From Pseudomonas sp. S04 (GTDB lineage: Bacteria; Pseudomonadota; Gammaproteobacteria; Pseudomonadales; Pseudomonadaceae), in contig NZ_CP019427.1 in the NCBI RefSeq assembly GCF_009834545.1, positions 1,527,001 through 1,591,000 of the forward strand: a DNA stretch of 64,000 nt. The letters run 5' to 3'. Position 1 is the first letter of the stretch, and each line of letters starts with the position of its first letter. Positions 53,908 through 63,223 of the stretch are shown here, piece by piece. The translations under genes and the position numbers were made by a program. The notes below the pieces were generated by a model, which made no database searches, had not been told where the DNA came from, and was given only the letters and a program-made list of their open reading frames with translations.

Positions 53908-54471
53908 TTAGTCGATGCGCTTGGCCGACTTGATCAGCACCGGGTCGATCGGCACGTTCTGCATGCCTTGTTTGGTGGTGGTTTGCGAGTTGACGATGAT
54001 GTCGACGACGTCCATGCCCTTGACCACTTTGGCGAAGACCGCGTAGCCGGCATCGCGGCCCGGATTGAGGAAATCATTGTCGGCGACGTTGATGAAGAAC
54101 TGGCTGGTGGCCGAGTCCGGATTGGACGTACGGGCCATCGACAGGGTGCCACGCACGTTGTGCAGGCCGTTGCTGGCTTCGTTCTTGATTGGTGCCTTGG
54201 TGTCTTTCTGCGCCATCTGTGGGGTGAAACCACCGCCCTGGACCATGAAGCCCGGGATCACCCGGTGGAAAATGGTGTTGGTGTAGAAGCCGCTGTCGAC
54301 GTACTCAAGGAAGTTCTTGGTACTGATCGGCGCCTTGACCGGGTCCAGTTCGATTTCGATCTGACCGTTGGTGGTCTCCAGCAGTACATGGGGAGCCTTG
54401 GCTGCTTCGGCGGCCATCAGGTTGGCGGCGAACAGTACGGAGCCGGCCACGAGGGCGATTTTTTTCAGCAT
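53908..54471 (-). CDS. ppiA: Periplasmic peptidyl-prolyl isomerase A (cyclophilin)
   Basis: A 187-residue cyclophilin with a signal peptide ([19 protein letters not shown], cut near residue 20). The cyclophilin core contains [20 protein letters not shown] (catalytic arginine in FHRV), [13 protein letters not shown] and [14 protein letters not shown]. It speeds proline isomerisation during folding of exported proteins. Its start is 3 bases after the stop of the alpha/beta hydrolase gene, so the two are tightly coupled. Confidence 0.93.
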   Translation of the reverse strand: MLKKIALVAGSVLFAANLMAAEAAKAPHVLLETTNGQIEIELDPVKAPISTKNFLEYVDSGFYTNTIFHRVIPGFMVQGGGFTPQMAQKDTKAPIKNEASNGLHNVRGTLSMARTSNPDSATSQFFINVADNDFLNPGRDAGYAVFAKVVKGMDVVDIIVNSQTTTKQGMQNVPIDPVLIKSAKRID

Positions 54472-54474
54472 GGG

Positions 54475-55278
54475 TCAGTGATCCTGGGTAGTGGTGTCGA
54501 CTGTGGTTAAAAACTCAAGCAGGGTTTGGTTGAAGCGGTGTGGCTGATCCAGCGGGGTGGCGTGGCGGGAATCGTCGATCACCACCAGACGCGCATCGGG
54601 CAGTAGTTTGACATAGGCCGCCTTGAGCGCCACCGGGGTGTAGTCGCGGTCGGCGCTGATGACCAGGGTTGGACAGGTCACTCGTGACAGTCGTTCCTCG
54701 ACCCCCCAGCCAACAATGGCGTTGAAGCTGGCGAGATAAGCACGTTTGTCGTTTTTTGCCCAGCGCTCGGCCATCTTTTGCCGCAGTCCGGCCTGTTCTG
54801 GCTTGGGGAACAGCTTGGCGCCCAGGGCTTTGCCGATGGTGCCCAGGCTCAGCACGTGCATCAGGCTCCAGCGCTTGAACCATTGCCAGTAATCATCGGC
54901 ACTGCGCAGCTTGACCTGGGGTGCGCTGTTGACGATAGACAGGCTCTTGAGCAACGCCGGTTGATCTACCGCCAACTGAAAACCGATCATCCCGCCCATG
55001 GACAGTCCCACCAGGTGGGCCGGGCCAAGGTTGAGGTGCTCGATCAAGGCCACCAGGTCGGCGCTGAAGCCGGCAATGCTGTAGCGCTCGCGGGGTTTGT
55101 CGGAACGGCCATGGCCGCGCACATCGGGGACGATCACCCGATAGTGTGCCGCGAGCTGGGGAATCTGCTGCTCCCAGTCCAGGGTGCTCGAGCCCAGTCC
55201 GTGCACCAGCAGCAACGGTGTGCCGTGGCCATACTCCTCGTAGTGCAGGGTGCAACCTTCATGCTCGAAATAGGCCAT
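54475..55278 (-). CDS. Alpha/beta hydrolase
   Basis: A 267-residue single-domain alpha/beta hydrolase. The nucleophile elbow is VGLSMGGMIGF (Ser93), the oxyanion block VHGLGSSTLDWEQQ, and the acid and base sit in ISADRDYTPV and SRHATPLDQP. It has no signal peptide, so it is cytoplasmic. The gene lies 14 bases downstream of a LysR gene on the same strand and 3 bases before ppiA. Natural substrate unknown; ester or lactone cleavage is the family's usual activity. Confidence 0.85.
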   Translation of the reverse strand: MAYFEHEGCTLHYEEYGHGTPLLLVHGLGSSTLDWEQQIPQLAAHYRVIVPDVRGHGRSDKPRERYSIAGFSADLVALIEHLNLGPAHLVGLSMGGMIGFQLAVDQPALLKSLSIVNSAPQVKLRSADDYWQWFKRWSLMHVLSLGTIGKALGAKLFPKPEQAGLRQKMAERWAKNDKRAYLASFNAIVGWGVEERLSRVTCPTLVISADRDYTPVALKAAYVKLLPDARLVVIDDSRHATPLDQPHRFNQTLLEFLTTVDTTTQDH

Positions 55279-55292
55279 GGCGCAACTCCTTG

Positions 55293-56216
55293 TCAGGCTT
55301 GTTCTGGGGCGGCGAACGGGGCATCCAGCGGCGCGGTGTCGAAGGTGCGCAGCAGTTCGATGAGGATCTGCGTGGCCGGACCCAAGGGTTTGTCCTTGTT
55401 TGAGTAGAGATAGAAACTGGGATTGCGGCTGCCACCCTGGTCCAACGGTAGCAGCTTGAGCACGCCTTCCTTGAGTTCACGCTCGATCATGTGTCGCGGC
55501 AGCCAGGCAAACCCCAGGCCGCTGCTGACGAAGGTGGCTGCGGTGGCCAGGCTGCCGACGGTCCAGCGCTGCTCGGCACCCAGCCAGCCGACGTCGCGTG
55601 GCTGCTGCCGGCCGGAGTCGCGGATCACCACTTGCAACTGGCTTTCCAGGTCCTGGAAGTTCAACTCGCGATTGAGTCGGTGCAAGGAGTGCTCGGGGTG
55701 GGCCACGGCGACAAATTCGACATCGCTCAGCTCTGCCCCGAGGTAGCCGGGAATGCTGAACCCACAGATGGCCAGGTCGGCCACGCCTTCGAGCAGCACC
55801 TCTTCGACCCCGGACAGCACTTCTTCGCGCAAGCGCACGCGGCAACCTCGGCTTTGCGGCATGAACGCGGTGAGCGCACGGACCAGCCGGGCACTGGGGT
55901 AGGCGGCGTCTACCACCAGCCGCACCTCAGCCTCCCAGCCTTGCTCCATGTGGTGGGCCAGGTCTTCCAGCTGGCTGGCCTGCTTGACCAGTTGCCGCGA
56001 ACGCCGCAACAGCACGCCACCGGCCTCTGTCAGCACCGCTTTGCGCCCGTCGATGCGCAGCAGCGGCACGCCGAGCTGATCCTGCATGCGCGCTACGGTA
56101 TAGCTGACGGACGATTGCGAGCGGTGCAGCACTTCGGCCGCCTGAGCGAATCCGCCGTGGTCGACCACGGCCTGCAGCGTGCGCCATTGATCAAGGGTCA
56201 CGCGGGGCGCTTTCAT
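55293..56216 (-). CDS. LysR-type transcriptional regulator
   Basis: A 307-residue LysR regulator. The helix-turn-helix is at about residues 6-64 (DQWRTLQAVVDHGGFAQAA, then RSQSSVSYTVARMQDQLG). ATG 56216 is chosen, with AAGAGGAGCC upstream; the open frame to 56252 is unlikely. It starts the same-strand run LysR, hydrolase, ppiA, ABC exporter, and is divergent from a small exported-protein gene (49 bases) and azoR. LysR genes next to azoR-type reductases are common in Pseudomonas, so azoR is a possible target. Confidence 0.88.
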   Translation of the reverse strand: MKAPRVTLDQWRTLQAVVDHGGFAQAAEVLHRSQSSVSYTVARMQDQLGVPLLRIDGRKAVLTEAGGVLLRRSRQLVKQASQLEDLAHHMEQGWEAEVRLVVDAAYPSARLVRALTAFMPQSRGCRVRLREEVLSGVEEVLLEGVADLAICGFSIPGYLGAELSDVEFVAVAHPEHSLHRLNRELNFQDLESQLQVVIRDSGRQQPRDVGWLGAEQRWTVGSLATAATFVSSGLGFAWLPRHMIERELKEGVLKLLPLDQGGSRNPSFYLYSNKDKPLGPATQILIELLRTFDTAPLDAPFAAPEQA

Positions 56217-56265
56217 GATGGGCTCCTCTTGTCCTAAGCTGGCGGCTTCCATTGGAGGCTGCCGA

Positions 56266-56580
56266 ATGAAAAAAATCTGTTGTGTGCTGCTGGCGATGTT
56301 GCCGTTGAGTGCGTTTGCCTATCCCATCGATGTTGAAAAACACCTCAATGATCTGAAGATTGACTACACCACCTACGCCACCGACTACGACATGGGCTCC
56401 ATTACCCTGAACAACTACGGCGATAAAGCCGCCGACTGCAAGGTGATCTTCCGCAATGGCCCGGAATCTCCACGCACCCGCCGAGTCAGTGTCGAGCCGG
56501 GGCGCAGCGCCGAGCTGTCGGCCAAGTTCAGCCGCAAGATCATCAAGCTCTACCTCACGGTGACCTGTACCCCGAAATGA
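56266..56580 (+). CDS. Small exported protein of unknown function
   Basis: A 104-residue protein with a signal peptide (KKICCVLLAMLPLSAFA, cut near residue 18, mature start YPIDV). The mature part of about 86 residues is basic and ends ...IKLYLTVTCTPK with two cysteines (residues about 65 and 101) that could form a disulfide. TTGGAGGC precedes the ATG. It lies divergently from the LysR gene. I know relatives in Pseudomonas only as uncharacterised proteins, sometimes wrongly labelled phosphoglycerate kinase. Confidence 0.75.
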   Translation: MKKICCVLLAMLPLSAFAYPIDVEKHLNDLKIDYTTYATDYDMGSITLNNYGDKAADCKVIFRNGPESPRTRRVSVEPGRSAELSAKFSRKIIKLYLTVTCTPK

Positions 56581-56729
56581 TGGGCAGCGGGACGCTGTGG
56601 TTGAGCATACGTGCTTATAAACGAATTTATTGATGGGTTATAGCAGTTATTTGCGCTTTTTCATCGATATGACTCTGTTTAATCTCCACTCCATCGACTT
56701 ACAGCATTCACCGATGGAGGCTACATCCC

Positions 56730-57329
56730 ATGTCCCGCGTTCTGATCATCGAAAGCAGTGCCCGCCAGCAAGACTCGGTATCCCGTCAACTGACCCAGAC
56801 CTTCATCGAGCAGTGGCAGGCCGCACATCCGGCCGACTCGATCAGCGTCCGCGACCTGGCGAGCCAGCCGGTTCCGCACCTGGATGCCAACCTCCTGGGT
56901 GGCTGGATGAAACCTGCCGAGCAGCGCACTGACAGCGAACAGGCTTCGCTGGAACGCTCCAACCTGCTGACCGACGAACTGTTGGCCGCCGATGTCCTGG
57001 TAATGGCCGCGCCGATGTACAACTTCGCGATCCCCAGCACCCTCAAGGCCTGGCTCGACCACGTGCTGCGTGCCGGGGTTACCTTCAAGTACACCGCCAC
57101 CGGCCCGCAAGGCTTGCTCAGCGGCAAGCGCGCCTATGTGCTGACCGCTCGCGGCGGGATCTACGCTGGCAGCAACAGCGATCACCAGGAACCCTACCTG
57201 CGTCAGGTCATGGCCTTCATCGGTATCCACGACGTCACTTTTATTCATGCCGAAGGCATGAACCTGGGTGGCGACTTCCAGGCCAAGGGCCTGGACCAGG
57301 CTAACGCCAAGCTGGCCAAAGTGGCTTGA
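56730..57329 (+). CDS. azoR: FMN-dependent NADH:quinone/azo reductase
   Basis: A 199-residue flavodoxin-like reductase of the AzoR family. Diagnostic parts are LIIESSARQQDSVSRQLTQTF near the start (FMN phosphate loop SSxRxxxS), MAAPMYNFAIPSTLKAWLDH, and ARGGIYAG. It transfers two electrons from NADH to quinones and azo compounds. The start at 56730 is preceded by ATGGAGGC. It stands alone after the small exported-protein gene and ends with a terminator 110 bases downstream. Confidence 0.92.
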   Translation: MSRVLIIESSARQQDSVSRQLTQTFIEQWQAAHPADSISVRDLASQPVPHLDANLLGGWMKPAEQRTDSEQASLERSNLLTDELLAADVLVMAAPMYNFAIPSTLKAWLDHVLRAGVTFKYTATGPQGLLSGKRAYVLTARGGIYAGSNSDHQEPYLRQVMAFIGIHDVTFIHAEGMNLGGDFQAKGLDQANAKLAKVA

Positions 57330-57437
57330 TATGTTAATCGCCAGATAATCGCTGGATGGTCTAGTGAGCTGGCGTACCCCTTCAAGGTTGCATGCGCATC
57401 GAACCTCCCTTTGCACTTGTTGCTCCTGAGTGCTCCT

Positions 57438-57475
57438 GCCCGATTGCACGCTTTAGCGAGATCGGGCTTTTTTTT
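57438..57475 (+). terminator. Rho-independent terminator after azoR
   Basis: GCCCGAT (57438-57444) and ATCGGGC (57461-57467) pair around a 16-base loop that has its own short GC pairing, followed by eight T. The plus strand carries the T-run, so it ends the azoR transcript. Confidence 0.85.
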
Positions 57476-57609
57476 GCCTGGAATTTGCCGGGTGGTCAGC
57501 GTGTACCAGCTGTGCAAGCCGGTTTGTCCCACAAGGTTTGTGTTGGTTGGGTGTTCGCGATCAGGTCCAAAACCCGTTATCGTCGCCGCCATTGAAAAAT
57601 GAGGCGAAC

Positions 57610-58476
57610 ATGGGCTATCTACTTTTTGTCACGCTGATCCAGGCGTTTTCCTTCAGCTTGATCGGCGAATACCTGGCCGGTCACGTCGACAGCTACTTTG
57701 CGGTGCTGGTGCGGGTGGTCCTGGCCGGGCTGGTGTTCATTCCGCTGACCCGCTGGCGCTCGGTGGAACCGGCGTTCATGCGCGGGATGCTGGTGATCGG
57801 CGCCTTGCAGTTCGGCGTGACCTACGTCTGCCTGTACCTGAGCTTTCGTGTGCTGACGGTGCCGGAAGTGCTGCTGTTCACTATCCTTACTCCCCTGCAC
57901 GTGACCTTGATCGAAGACGCGCTGAACCGCCGCTTCAACCCCTGGGCACTGGTGGCAGCGCTGGTGGCGGTGCTGGGTGCCGCAGTGATCCGCTACGACC
58001 GCATCAGCCCGGACTTCCTCATGGGCTTCCTGCTGCTGCAACTGGCCAACTTCACCTACGCCGCGGGGCAGGTGATGTACAAGCACCTGGTGGCGCGGCA
58101 CCCCAGTGACCTGCCGCATTACCGACGTTTTGGCTATTTCTACCTGGGCGCCTTGCTGGTGGTGTTGCCCGCGTTCCTGATGTTCGGCAAAAGCAACTTC
58201 CTGCCCGAAGCCCCGCTGCAATGGGCCGTGCTGCTGTTTCTTGGGCTGGTGTCGACGGCGCTGGGCCTGTACTGGTGGAACAAGGGCGCCTGCCTGGTCA
58301 ACGGCGGGACCCTGGCGGTAATGAACAACCTGCACGTGCCGGTGGGCTTGCTGCTCAACCTGCTGATCTGGAACCAGCACGAAGAACTGGGACGGCTGCT
58401 GTTGGGCGGGTTGGTAATACTGGCGGCGGTGTGGATCAGCCGGTTGGGCATTCGCCAACCGGCCACCGCCACCTGA
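57610..58476 (+). CDS. EamA/DMT-family transporter
   Basis: A 288-residue ten-helix DMT transporter of the CEO/EamA branch. FVTLIQAFSFSLIGEYLAGH opens the first repeat and FTYAAGQVMYKHLVARH the second. ATG 57610 follows GAGGCGAAC. The C-terminal stretch WNKGACLVNGGTLAVMNNLHVPVG is typical of YedA/RarD-like carriers. It is convergent with the MscS-type gene, with 10 bases between stops. Substrate unknown. Confidence 0.82.
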   Translation: MGYLLFVTLIQAFSFSLIGEYLAGHVDSYFAVLVRVVLAGLVFIPLTRWRSVEPAFMRGMLVIGALQFGVTYVCLYLSFRVLTVPEVLLFTILTPLHVTLIEDALNRRFNPWALVAALVAVLGAAVIRYDRISPDFLMGFLLLQLANFTYAAGQVMYKHLVARHPSDLPHYRRFGYFYLGALLVVLPAFLMFGKSNFLPEAPLQWAVLLFLGLVSTALGLYWWNKGACLVNGGTLAVMNNLHVPVGLLLNLLIWNQHEELGRLLLGGLVILAAVWISRLGIRQPATAT

Positions 58477-58486
58477 GGTTGGGCAT

Positions 58487-59785
58487 TTACCCGCGCTGTT
58501 GTTCCTGCGGCGTGATGTGACTGGCCCCCAGCACCGCCGGCAGGATCCCGGCCCGCAGGTCGTTGCCGCTCGGTTGCTGGTACAGGCTCAGGCCAAACTC
58601 CGGCAGCACCGCCAACAGGTAGTCGAAGATGTCGCCTTGGATGCGCTCGTAGTCGGCCCAGGCGGTAGTGCTGGTAAAGCAATAGATTTCCAGCGGCACG
58701 CCCTGGGCAGTGGTCTGCATCTGGCGGACCATGCAGGTCATGTTCGGCTGGATCTGCGCATGGCTCTTCAGATAGGCCAGCGCGTAGGCGCGGAAAGTGC
58801 CGATGTTGGTCATCCGTCGGCGGTTGGCGGACATCGCCGCGACGTTGCCCTGGGCCTCGTTCCAGGCCTTGAGTTCGGCCTGTTTGCGCGTCATGTAGTC
58901 GGTGAGTAGGTGGATACGGGTCAAGCGCTGTTCTTCATCATCGGTAATGAAACGCACGCCGCTGGCATCGATGAACAGGCTGCGCTTGATTCGCCGCCCC
59001 CCGGAGGCCTGCATGCCGCGCCAGTTCTTGAAAGACTCGGACATCAGGCGCCAGGTCGGGATCGAGACGATGGTCTTGTCGAAGTTCTGCACCTTGACGG
59101 TGTGCAGGGTGATGTCCACCACATCGCCATCGGCGCCCACCTGGGGCATTTCGATCCAGTCGCCGACCCGCAGCATGTCGTTGCTGGTCAGTTGCACGCT
59201 GGCGACGAACGACAGCAGGGTGTCCTTGTAGACCAACAAGATCACCGCCGACATGGCGCCCAGGCCCGACAGCAGGAGTAATGGCGAGCGGTCGATCAGG
59301 GTCGCGACGATGATGATCGCACCGAACACGAACAGCACCATCTTCGCCAGTTGCACATACCCTTTGATCGAGCGGGTCCGGGCGTGCTCGGTGCGCGCGT
59401 AGATGTCCAGCAGCGCGTTTAGCAGGGCGCTGATGGCCAGCACCAGGAACAGGATGGTGAACGCCAGGGCCACGTTGTCGAGAAAATTGCGGGTGATCTT
59501 GTTCAGTTCGGGGATCAGGTTGAGGCCGAACTGAACCACCAGCGACGGGGTCATCTGGGCCAGGCGGTGGAACACCTTGTTGTTGAGCAAGTCATTGAGC
59601 CAATGCATGGCCGGCTGCCGGCCGAGCAACTTGACGGCGTGCAGGATCAGGTAGCGCGCCACTCGTCCGACGACCAGCGCCACCGCCAGCAACATCAGCA
59701 ATGCCAGGCCGGAGTACACGCGCGGGTGTTGCTCCAGCGCGGTCCAGAGTTCTTGGGTATTGAGCCAGAGCTGTTTGAGATCCAT
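58487..59785 (-). CDS. MscS-family mechanosensitive channel
   Basis: A 432-residue inner-membrane protein. Several hydrophobic helices fill residues 20-190, followed by the MscS beta domain with SVQLTSNDMLRVGDWIEMP and DGDVVDITLHTVKVQNFDKT. RDIQ-type gating helix sequences such as LLLSGLGAMSAVILLVYKDT precede it. It resembles the YbdG branch with a longer N-terminus than MscS proper. It should open on membrane tension and pass ions and small solutes. Confidence 0.88.
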   Translation of the reverse strand: MDLKQLWLNTQELWTALEQHPRVYSGLALLMLLAVALVVGRVARYLILHAVKLLGRQPAMHWLNDLLNNKVFHRLAQMTPSLVVQFGLNLIPELNKITRNFLDNVALAFTILFLVLAISALLNALLDIYARTEHARTRSIKGYVQLAKMVLFVFGAIIIVATLIDRSPLLLLSGLGAMSAVILLVYKDTLLSFVASVQLTSNDMLRVGDWIEMPQVGADGDVVDITLHTVKVQNFDKTIVSIPTWRLMSESFKNWRGMQASGGRRIKRSLFIDASGVRFITDDEEQRLTRIHLLTDYMTRKQAELKAWNEAQGNVAAMSANRRRMTNIGTFRAYALAYLKSHAQIQPNMTCMVRQMQTTAQGVPLEIYCFTSTTAWADYERIQGDIFDYLLAVLPEFGLSLYQQPSGNDLRAGILPAVLGASHITPQEQQRG

Positions 59786-59979
59786 AAGCTAAAACGATTC
59801 TTCTGTAGGTCAGGACGGGGTCGATTAGAGCATTTAAGCGGAGTCGGGTTCGGTTTTACGACAAATCAGCTAATAAAATACCCACTGTTTGCGACCGTTT
59901 GCATAAAGAAACTCGGCCTGAGCGCTCGAAACCGTTACCCTATGCAGCTGATTTTTTGTATTTCTTCGAGGTAGCACCC

Positions 59980-61326
59980 GTGTTTTCCCAATTCGCCCTG
60001 CACGAACGCCTGCTCAAAGCCGTGGCCGAGCTTAAATTTGTCGAGCCAACGCCTGTGCAGGCAGCGGCTATCCCGCTCGCGCTGCAAGGGCGTGACCTGC
60101 GGGTGACGGCGCAAACCGGTAGCGGCAAGACCGCTGCATTTGTCCTGCCGATCCTCAACCGCTTGATCGGCCCGGCGAAAGTCCGTGTCAGCATCAAGAC
60201 TCTGATCCTGTTGCCGACCCGTGAGCTGGCCCAGCAGACCCTGAAGGAAGTGGAACGCTTTTCGCAGTTCACCTTCATCAAGTCCGGCCTGATCACCGGC
60301 GGTGAAGACTTCAAGGTCCAGGCCGCCATGCTGCGCAAGGTGCCGGACATCCTGATCGGTACGCCGGGGCGGATGATCGAGCAACTGAACGCCGGCAACC
60401 TCGACTTGAAAGAAGTTGAAGTGCTGGTGCTCGACGAAGCCGACCGTATGCTCGACATGGGCTTCTCCGAAGACGTCCAGCGCCTGGTCGACGAGTGCAC
60501 CAACCGTCAGCAGACCATGCTGTTCTCCGCCACCACCGGCGGTTCGGGCCTGCGCGAGATGATCGCCAAGGTGCTGAACAACCCTGAGCACCTGCAGCTC
60601 AATGCGGTCAGCCAGCTGAATGCGACCACTCGCCAGCAAATCATCACCGCTGACCACAACCAGCACAAAGAACAGATCGTCAACTGGCTGCTGGCCAACG
60701 AGACCTACCAGAAGGCCATCGTCTTCACCAACACCCGGGCCATGGCCGACCGTATCTACGGCCGCCTGGTGGCGCAGGAGTACAAGGCGTTTGTCTTGCA
60801 CGGTGAGAAAGACCAGAAGGACCGCAAGCTGGCGATCGACCGTCTGAAGCAGGGCGGGGTGAAGATCCTGGTGGCTACCGACGTAGCCGCTCGCGGCCTG
60901 GACGTGGACGGCCTGGACCTGGTGATCAACTTCGACATGCCACGCAGCGGCGACGAATACGTGCACCGTATCGGTCGTACCGGGCGTGCCGGTAACGATG
61001 GCCTGGCGATCTCGCTGATCTGCCACGGCGACTGGAACCTGATGTCGAGCATTGAGCGCTACCTCAAGCAGAGCTTCGAGCGCCGCACCATCAAGGAAGT
61101 CAAAGGCACCTACGGCGGACCGAAAAAGGTCAAGGCTTCGGGCAAGGCCGTTGGCGTGAAGAAGAAAAAGACTGACGCCAAGGGTGACAAGAAGAAGTCA
61201 GCCGCCAAGGCACCAACCAAGCGCAAGATCGCCAACCGACCGAAGACCGACGCCCTGTCGCTGGTGAGCAAGGACGGCATGGCCCCGCTCAAGCGCCGCA
61301 AGCCGGAAGCTCCAGCGGCGGAATAA
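59980..61326 (+). CDS. DEAD-box RNA helicase
   Basis: A 448-residue DEAD-box helicase. The Q motif, AQTGSGKTAAFVLPIL (motif I), LPTRELAQQ (Ia), VLDEADRMLDMGF (II), SATTG (III) and HRIGRTGRAG (VI) are all present. The last 70 residues are lysine-rich (KKKKTDAKGDKKKSAAK), typical of RNA-binding tails. The start is GTG 59980 (MFSQFALHERLL) after GAGG; an in-frame start at 59899 gives an unlikely extension. Similar to SrmB/RhlE-type helicases that act in ribosome assembly or cold adaptation. Confidence 0.92.
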   Translation: MFSQFALHERLLKAVAELKFVEPTPVQAAAIPLALQGRDLRVTAQTGSGKTAAFVLPILNRLIGPAKVRVSIKTLILLPTRELAQQTLKEVERFSQFTFIKSGLITGGEDFKVQAAMLRKVPDILIGTPGRMIEQLNAGNLDLKEVEVLVLDEADRMLDMGFSEDVQRLVDECTNRQQTMLFSATTGGSGLREMIAKVLNNPEHLQLNAVSQLNATTRQQIITADHNQHKEQIVNWLLANETYQKAIVFTNTRAMADRIYGRLVAQEYKAFVLHGEKDQKDRKLAIDRLKQGGVKILVATDVAARGLDVDGLDLVINFDMPRSGDEYVHRIGRTGRAGNDGLAISLICHGDWNLMSSIERYLKQSFERRTIKEVKGTYGGPKKVKASGKAVGVKKKKTDAKGDKKKSAAKAPTKRKIANRPKTDALSLVSKDGMAPLKRRKPEAPAAE

Positions 61327-61369
61327 CGCGCTGCGCTGAGACGATAAAAACCCGGACCGGGCGCTCTGG

Positions 61370-61470
61370 TGTAGGAGCGAGCCTGCTCGCGATGAACTTG
61401 AGAGCGCCGCGTGGTGACTGAAACCCCGCGTTATCGTTCACGTCCATCGCGAGCAGGCTCGCTCCCACAA
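61370..61470. repeat. REP doublet (REPIN) after helicase gene
   Basis: TGTAGGAGCGAGCCTGCTCG (61370-) and its inverted partner CGAGCAGGCTCGCTCCCACA (ending near 61470) enclose about 60 bases, between the helicase stop and a minus-strand gene. The GAGCGAGCC variant matches the sequence near aqpZ and at 31127. Confidence 0.85.
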
Positions 61471-61519
61471 GGGCTGGCCGTATCTCCCTGACTGATCAGC
61501 CTCAGAATCTGCCTCGCGA

Positions 61520-61795
61520 TCAACCGTCAGCCTTCTTCTCTGCGCTATCCAGCTCCTTGAGCCGCAGGTCAATCAACTGGCACTTGTCCGGTAGGTCCGC
61601 GGCAGCGGTGCCCAGGTCCATTTTCTGCAACTCGTCGTTGATTTCCTTGGCCTTGGTCGGGTTCTGCTCGGTGAGCGTGGCCACGCGTTGGGCCAGTTGC
61701 TCACGCTTGGCCGTGGCTTCTTCCGGGGTGCAGGCCCAGGCGGGCAGGGCGCTGCACAGTGTGGCGACAAGGGTCAATTTCAGCAGGCTGTTCAT
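61520..61795 (-). CDS. Small periplasmic protein of unknown function
   Basis: A 91-residue protein with a signal peptide (NSLLKLTLVATLCSALPAWA, cut near residue 21, mature start CTPEEA). The mature part of about 70 residues is helical and charged (REQLAQRVATLTEQNPTKAK, then KEINDELQKMD) with two cysteines. The mature N-terminal cysteine follows a typical signal-peptidase I site and not a clear lipobox (LPAWAC). It is the first of several minus-strand genes here. Function unknown. Confidence 0.75.
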   Translation of the reverse strand: MNSLLKLTLVATLCSALPAWACTPEEATAKREQLAQRVATLTEQNPTKAKEINDELQKMDLGTAAADLPDKCQLIDLRLKELDSAEKKADG

Positions 61796-61866
61796 CGGGT
61801 GGGCCTCCGGTGCCGTTCTTGGGTACCCGGTTGAGGGCCGGCCTCGGGGAAAAGTTCAGCCGGTTG

Positions 61867-62598
61867 TCATGAGTGGCAGCAACTGGCGCCAGCCGTCTCC
61901 TCGTAGCGGTCGTGATGGCGCACCCATTCCATGATCTGCTCTTCATTACGCCCCTTGGGCGTCAGGTCCAGGTAGTTGTAGGCACCCACCAGCAAGTCCA
62001 GGCCGCGGGCGTAGGTGGAGTAGGTATGGAAAATCTCGCCGGTTTCGTTGCGATAAAACACACTGAGGCCGGGGAGTTCTTCTTCGGCGCTGTCGGACTT
62101 TTCGTAGTTGTAGGTTGCGGAGCCGGCCGCCAGCTCTTCCGCGCGGGCCGAGACGCCGAAGTCGTAGTTGAAATCGCAACCTTCTGACGACAGCCAGTCG
62201 AACTTCCAGCCCATGCGCTGTTTGAAGGCCTGCAACTGCGCCAGCGGCGCGTGGGACACCGCCACCAGGGCCACGTCATGGTGAGACAGGTGCTGGTTGG
62301 CGCCGTCGATGTGGTCCGCGAGGAAGGAGCAGCCCGGGCAACCTTCGTCCCAGCCGTCGCCATACATGAAGTGGTAGATGACCAGTTGGCTGCGAACGCC
62401 AAACAGGTCGGCCAGGCCCAGTTCTCCCGTTGCGCCCTGGAAGCGATAACCCTTGTCGATTTTCACCCAGGGCAGGGCGCGGCGCTCGGCGCTGAGCTTG
62501 TCCCGTTCGCGGGTGAAGGCTTTTTCGTGTGCCAGGTGTTGGCGGCGGGCAGCCAGCCATTGCTCCCGGGACACCACCGGGTGATCGTGAATGTGCAT
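61867..62598 (-). CDS. DUF899 thioredoxin-fold protein
   Basis: A 243-residue protein of the DUF899 family, related to thioredoxins and bacterial AhpC/TSA-like proteins. It contains VVSREQWLAARRQHLAHEKAF near the N-terminus, YHFMYGDGWDEGCPGCSFLADH with a CPGC pair, and LPGLSVFYRNETGEIFHTYST. The start at 62598 follows AGGAGAACACAGC. The C-terminal CC pair (GASCCHS) may add metal or redox character. No partner gene is evident. Family function remains unknown. Confidence 0.88.
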   Translation of the reverse strand: MHIHDHPVVSREQWLAARRQHLAHEKAFTRERDKLSAERRALPWVKIDKGYRFQGATGELGLADLFGVRSQLVIYHFMYGDGWDEGCPGCSFLADHIDGANQHLSHHDVALVAVSHAPLAQLQAFKQRMGWKFDWLSSEGCDFNYDFGVSARAEELAAGSATYNYEKSDSAEEELPGLSVFYRNETGEIFHTYSTYARGLDLLVGAYNYLDLTPKGRNEEQIMEWVRHHDRYEETAGASCCHS

Positions 62599-62799
62599 GC
62601 TGTGTTCTCCTGCCTGCTGAGGTGAAAGTCGATCCGCGCTGCGCGGTTGCACCGTCCTGCATCATCTAGTCGTCTGGGCGCGGGGGATTCGACATACCGT
62701 CGGTCGGGAGTGGCAAAAATCCCGGCTGAACGGCTACCGATCGCACCGGTCACAACCTATGCAGACCCTCTCACTTGCAGTTTTGGAGGTTGAATCAGG

Positions 62800-63192
62800 A
62801 TGACGACTTATAACTGGGACTTGATCGAACGGCTGTTGCACGAAGTGCAGAATAGCGCTGGCCACAGCTTTACCCCGCGCCCCTACGCCGAACAGCACGC
62901 CGCAGCCAAGGCTGCCGAAGGCGAGTCGACCGGCAATCTGGACGAGTTGAAGGTGACGGCCACCGAGTATGAAAAGCTGCTGCTGGACCGTGGCTTCATC
63001 GAATCGCGCCCTGAGGATCAGGGTGGCAATGGTGAAAACTTCATCCTGACACCCCGCGGTTCGAGCTTGCTGAGCCTGCTCGACAGTAGCATTCCGGGCA
63101 ACGAGCACCCTCGCCAAGTGCTGGATGAACAGGCTGATGGGCTGGATCCGCTGACCTTTGATGAAGTGGCGGGCAAGGCGCAGATCGCCTGA
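62800..63192 (+). CDS. DUF2513-like winged-helix protein, possible transcriptional regulator
   Basis: A 130-residue protein starting TTYNWDLIERLLHEVQNS, which resembles the DUF2513 family (phage- and plasmid-linked small winged-helix proteins). Further matches to that fold are weak: KVTATEYEKLLLDRGFIESRPE and FILTPRGSSLLSLLD look like the wing region. TTGGAGG lies 16 bases before the ATG. No phage genes are nearby. The assignment as a regulator is tentative. Confidence 0.6.
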   Translation: MTTYNWDLIERLLHEVQNSAGHSFTPRPYAEQHAAAKAAEGESTGNLDELKVTATEYEKLLLDRGFIESRPEDQGGNGENFILTPRGSSLLSLLDSSIPGNEHPRQVLDEQADGLDPLTFDEVAGKAQIA

Positions 63193-63223
63193 CCGGCTAG
63201 CGGTCACAGGGTCATGGCTGCGC

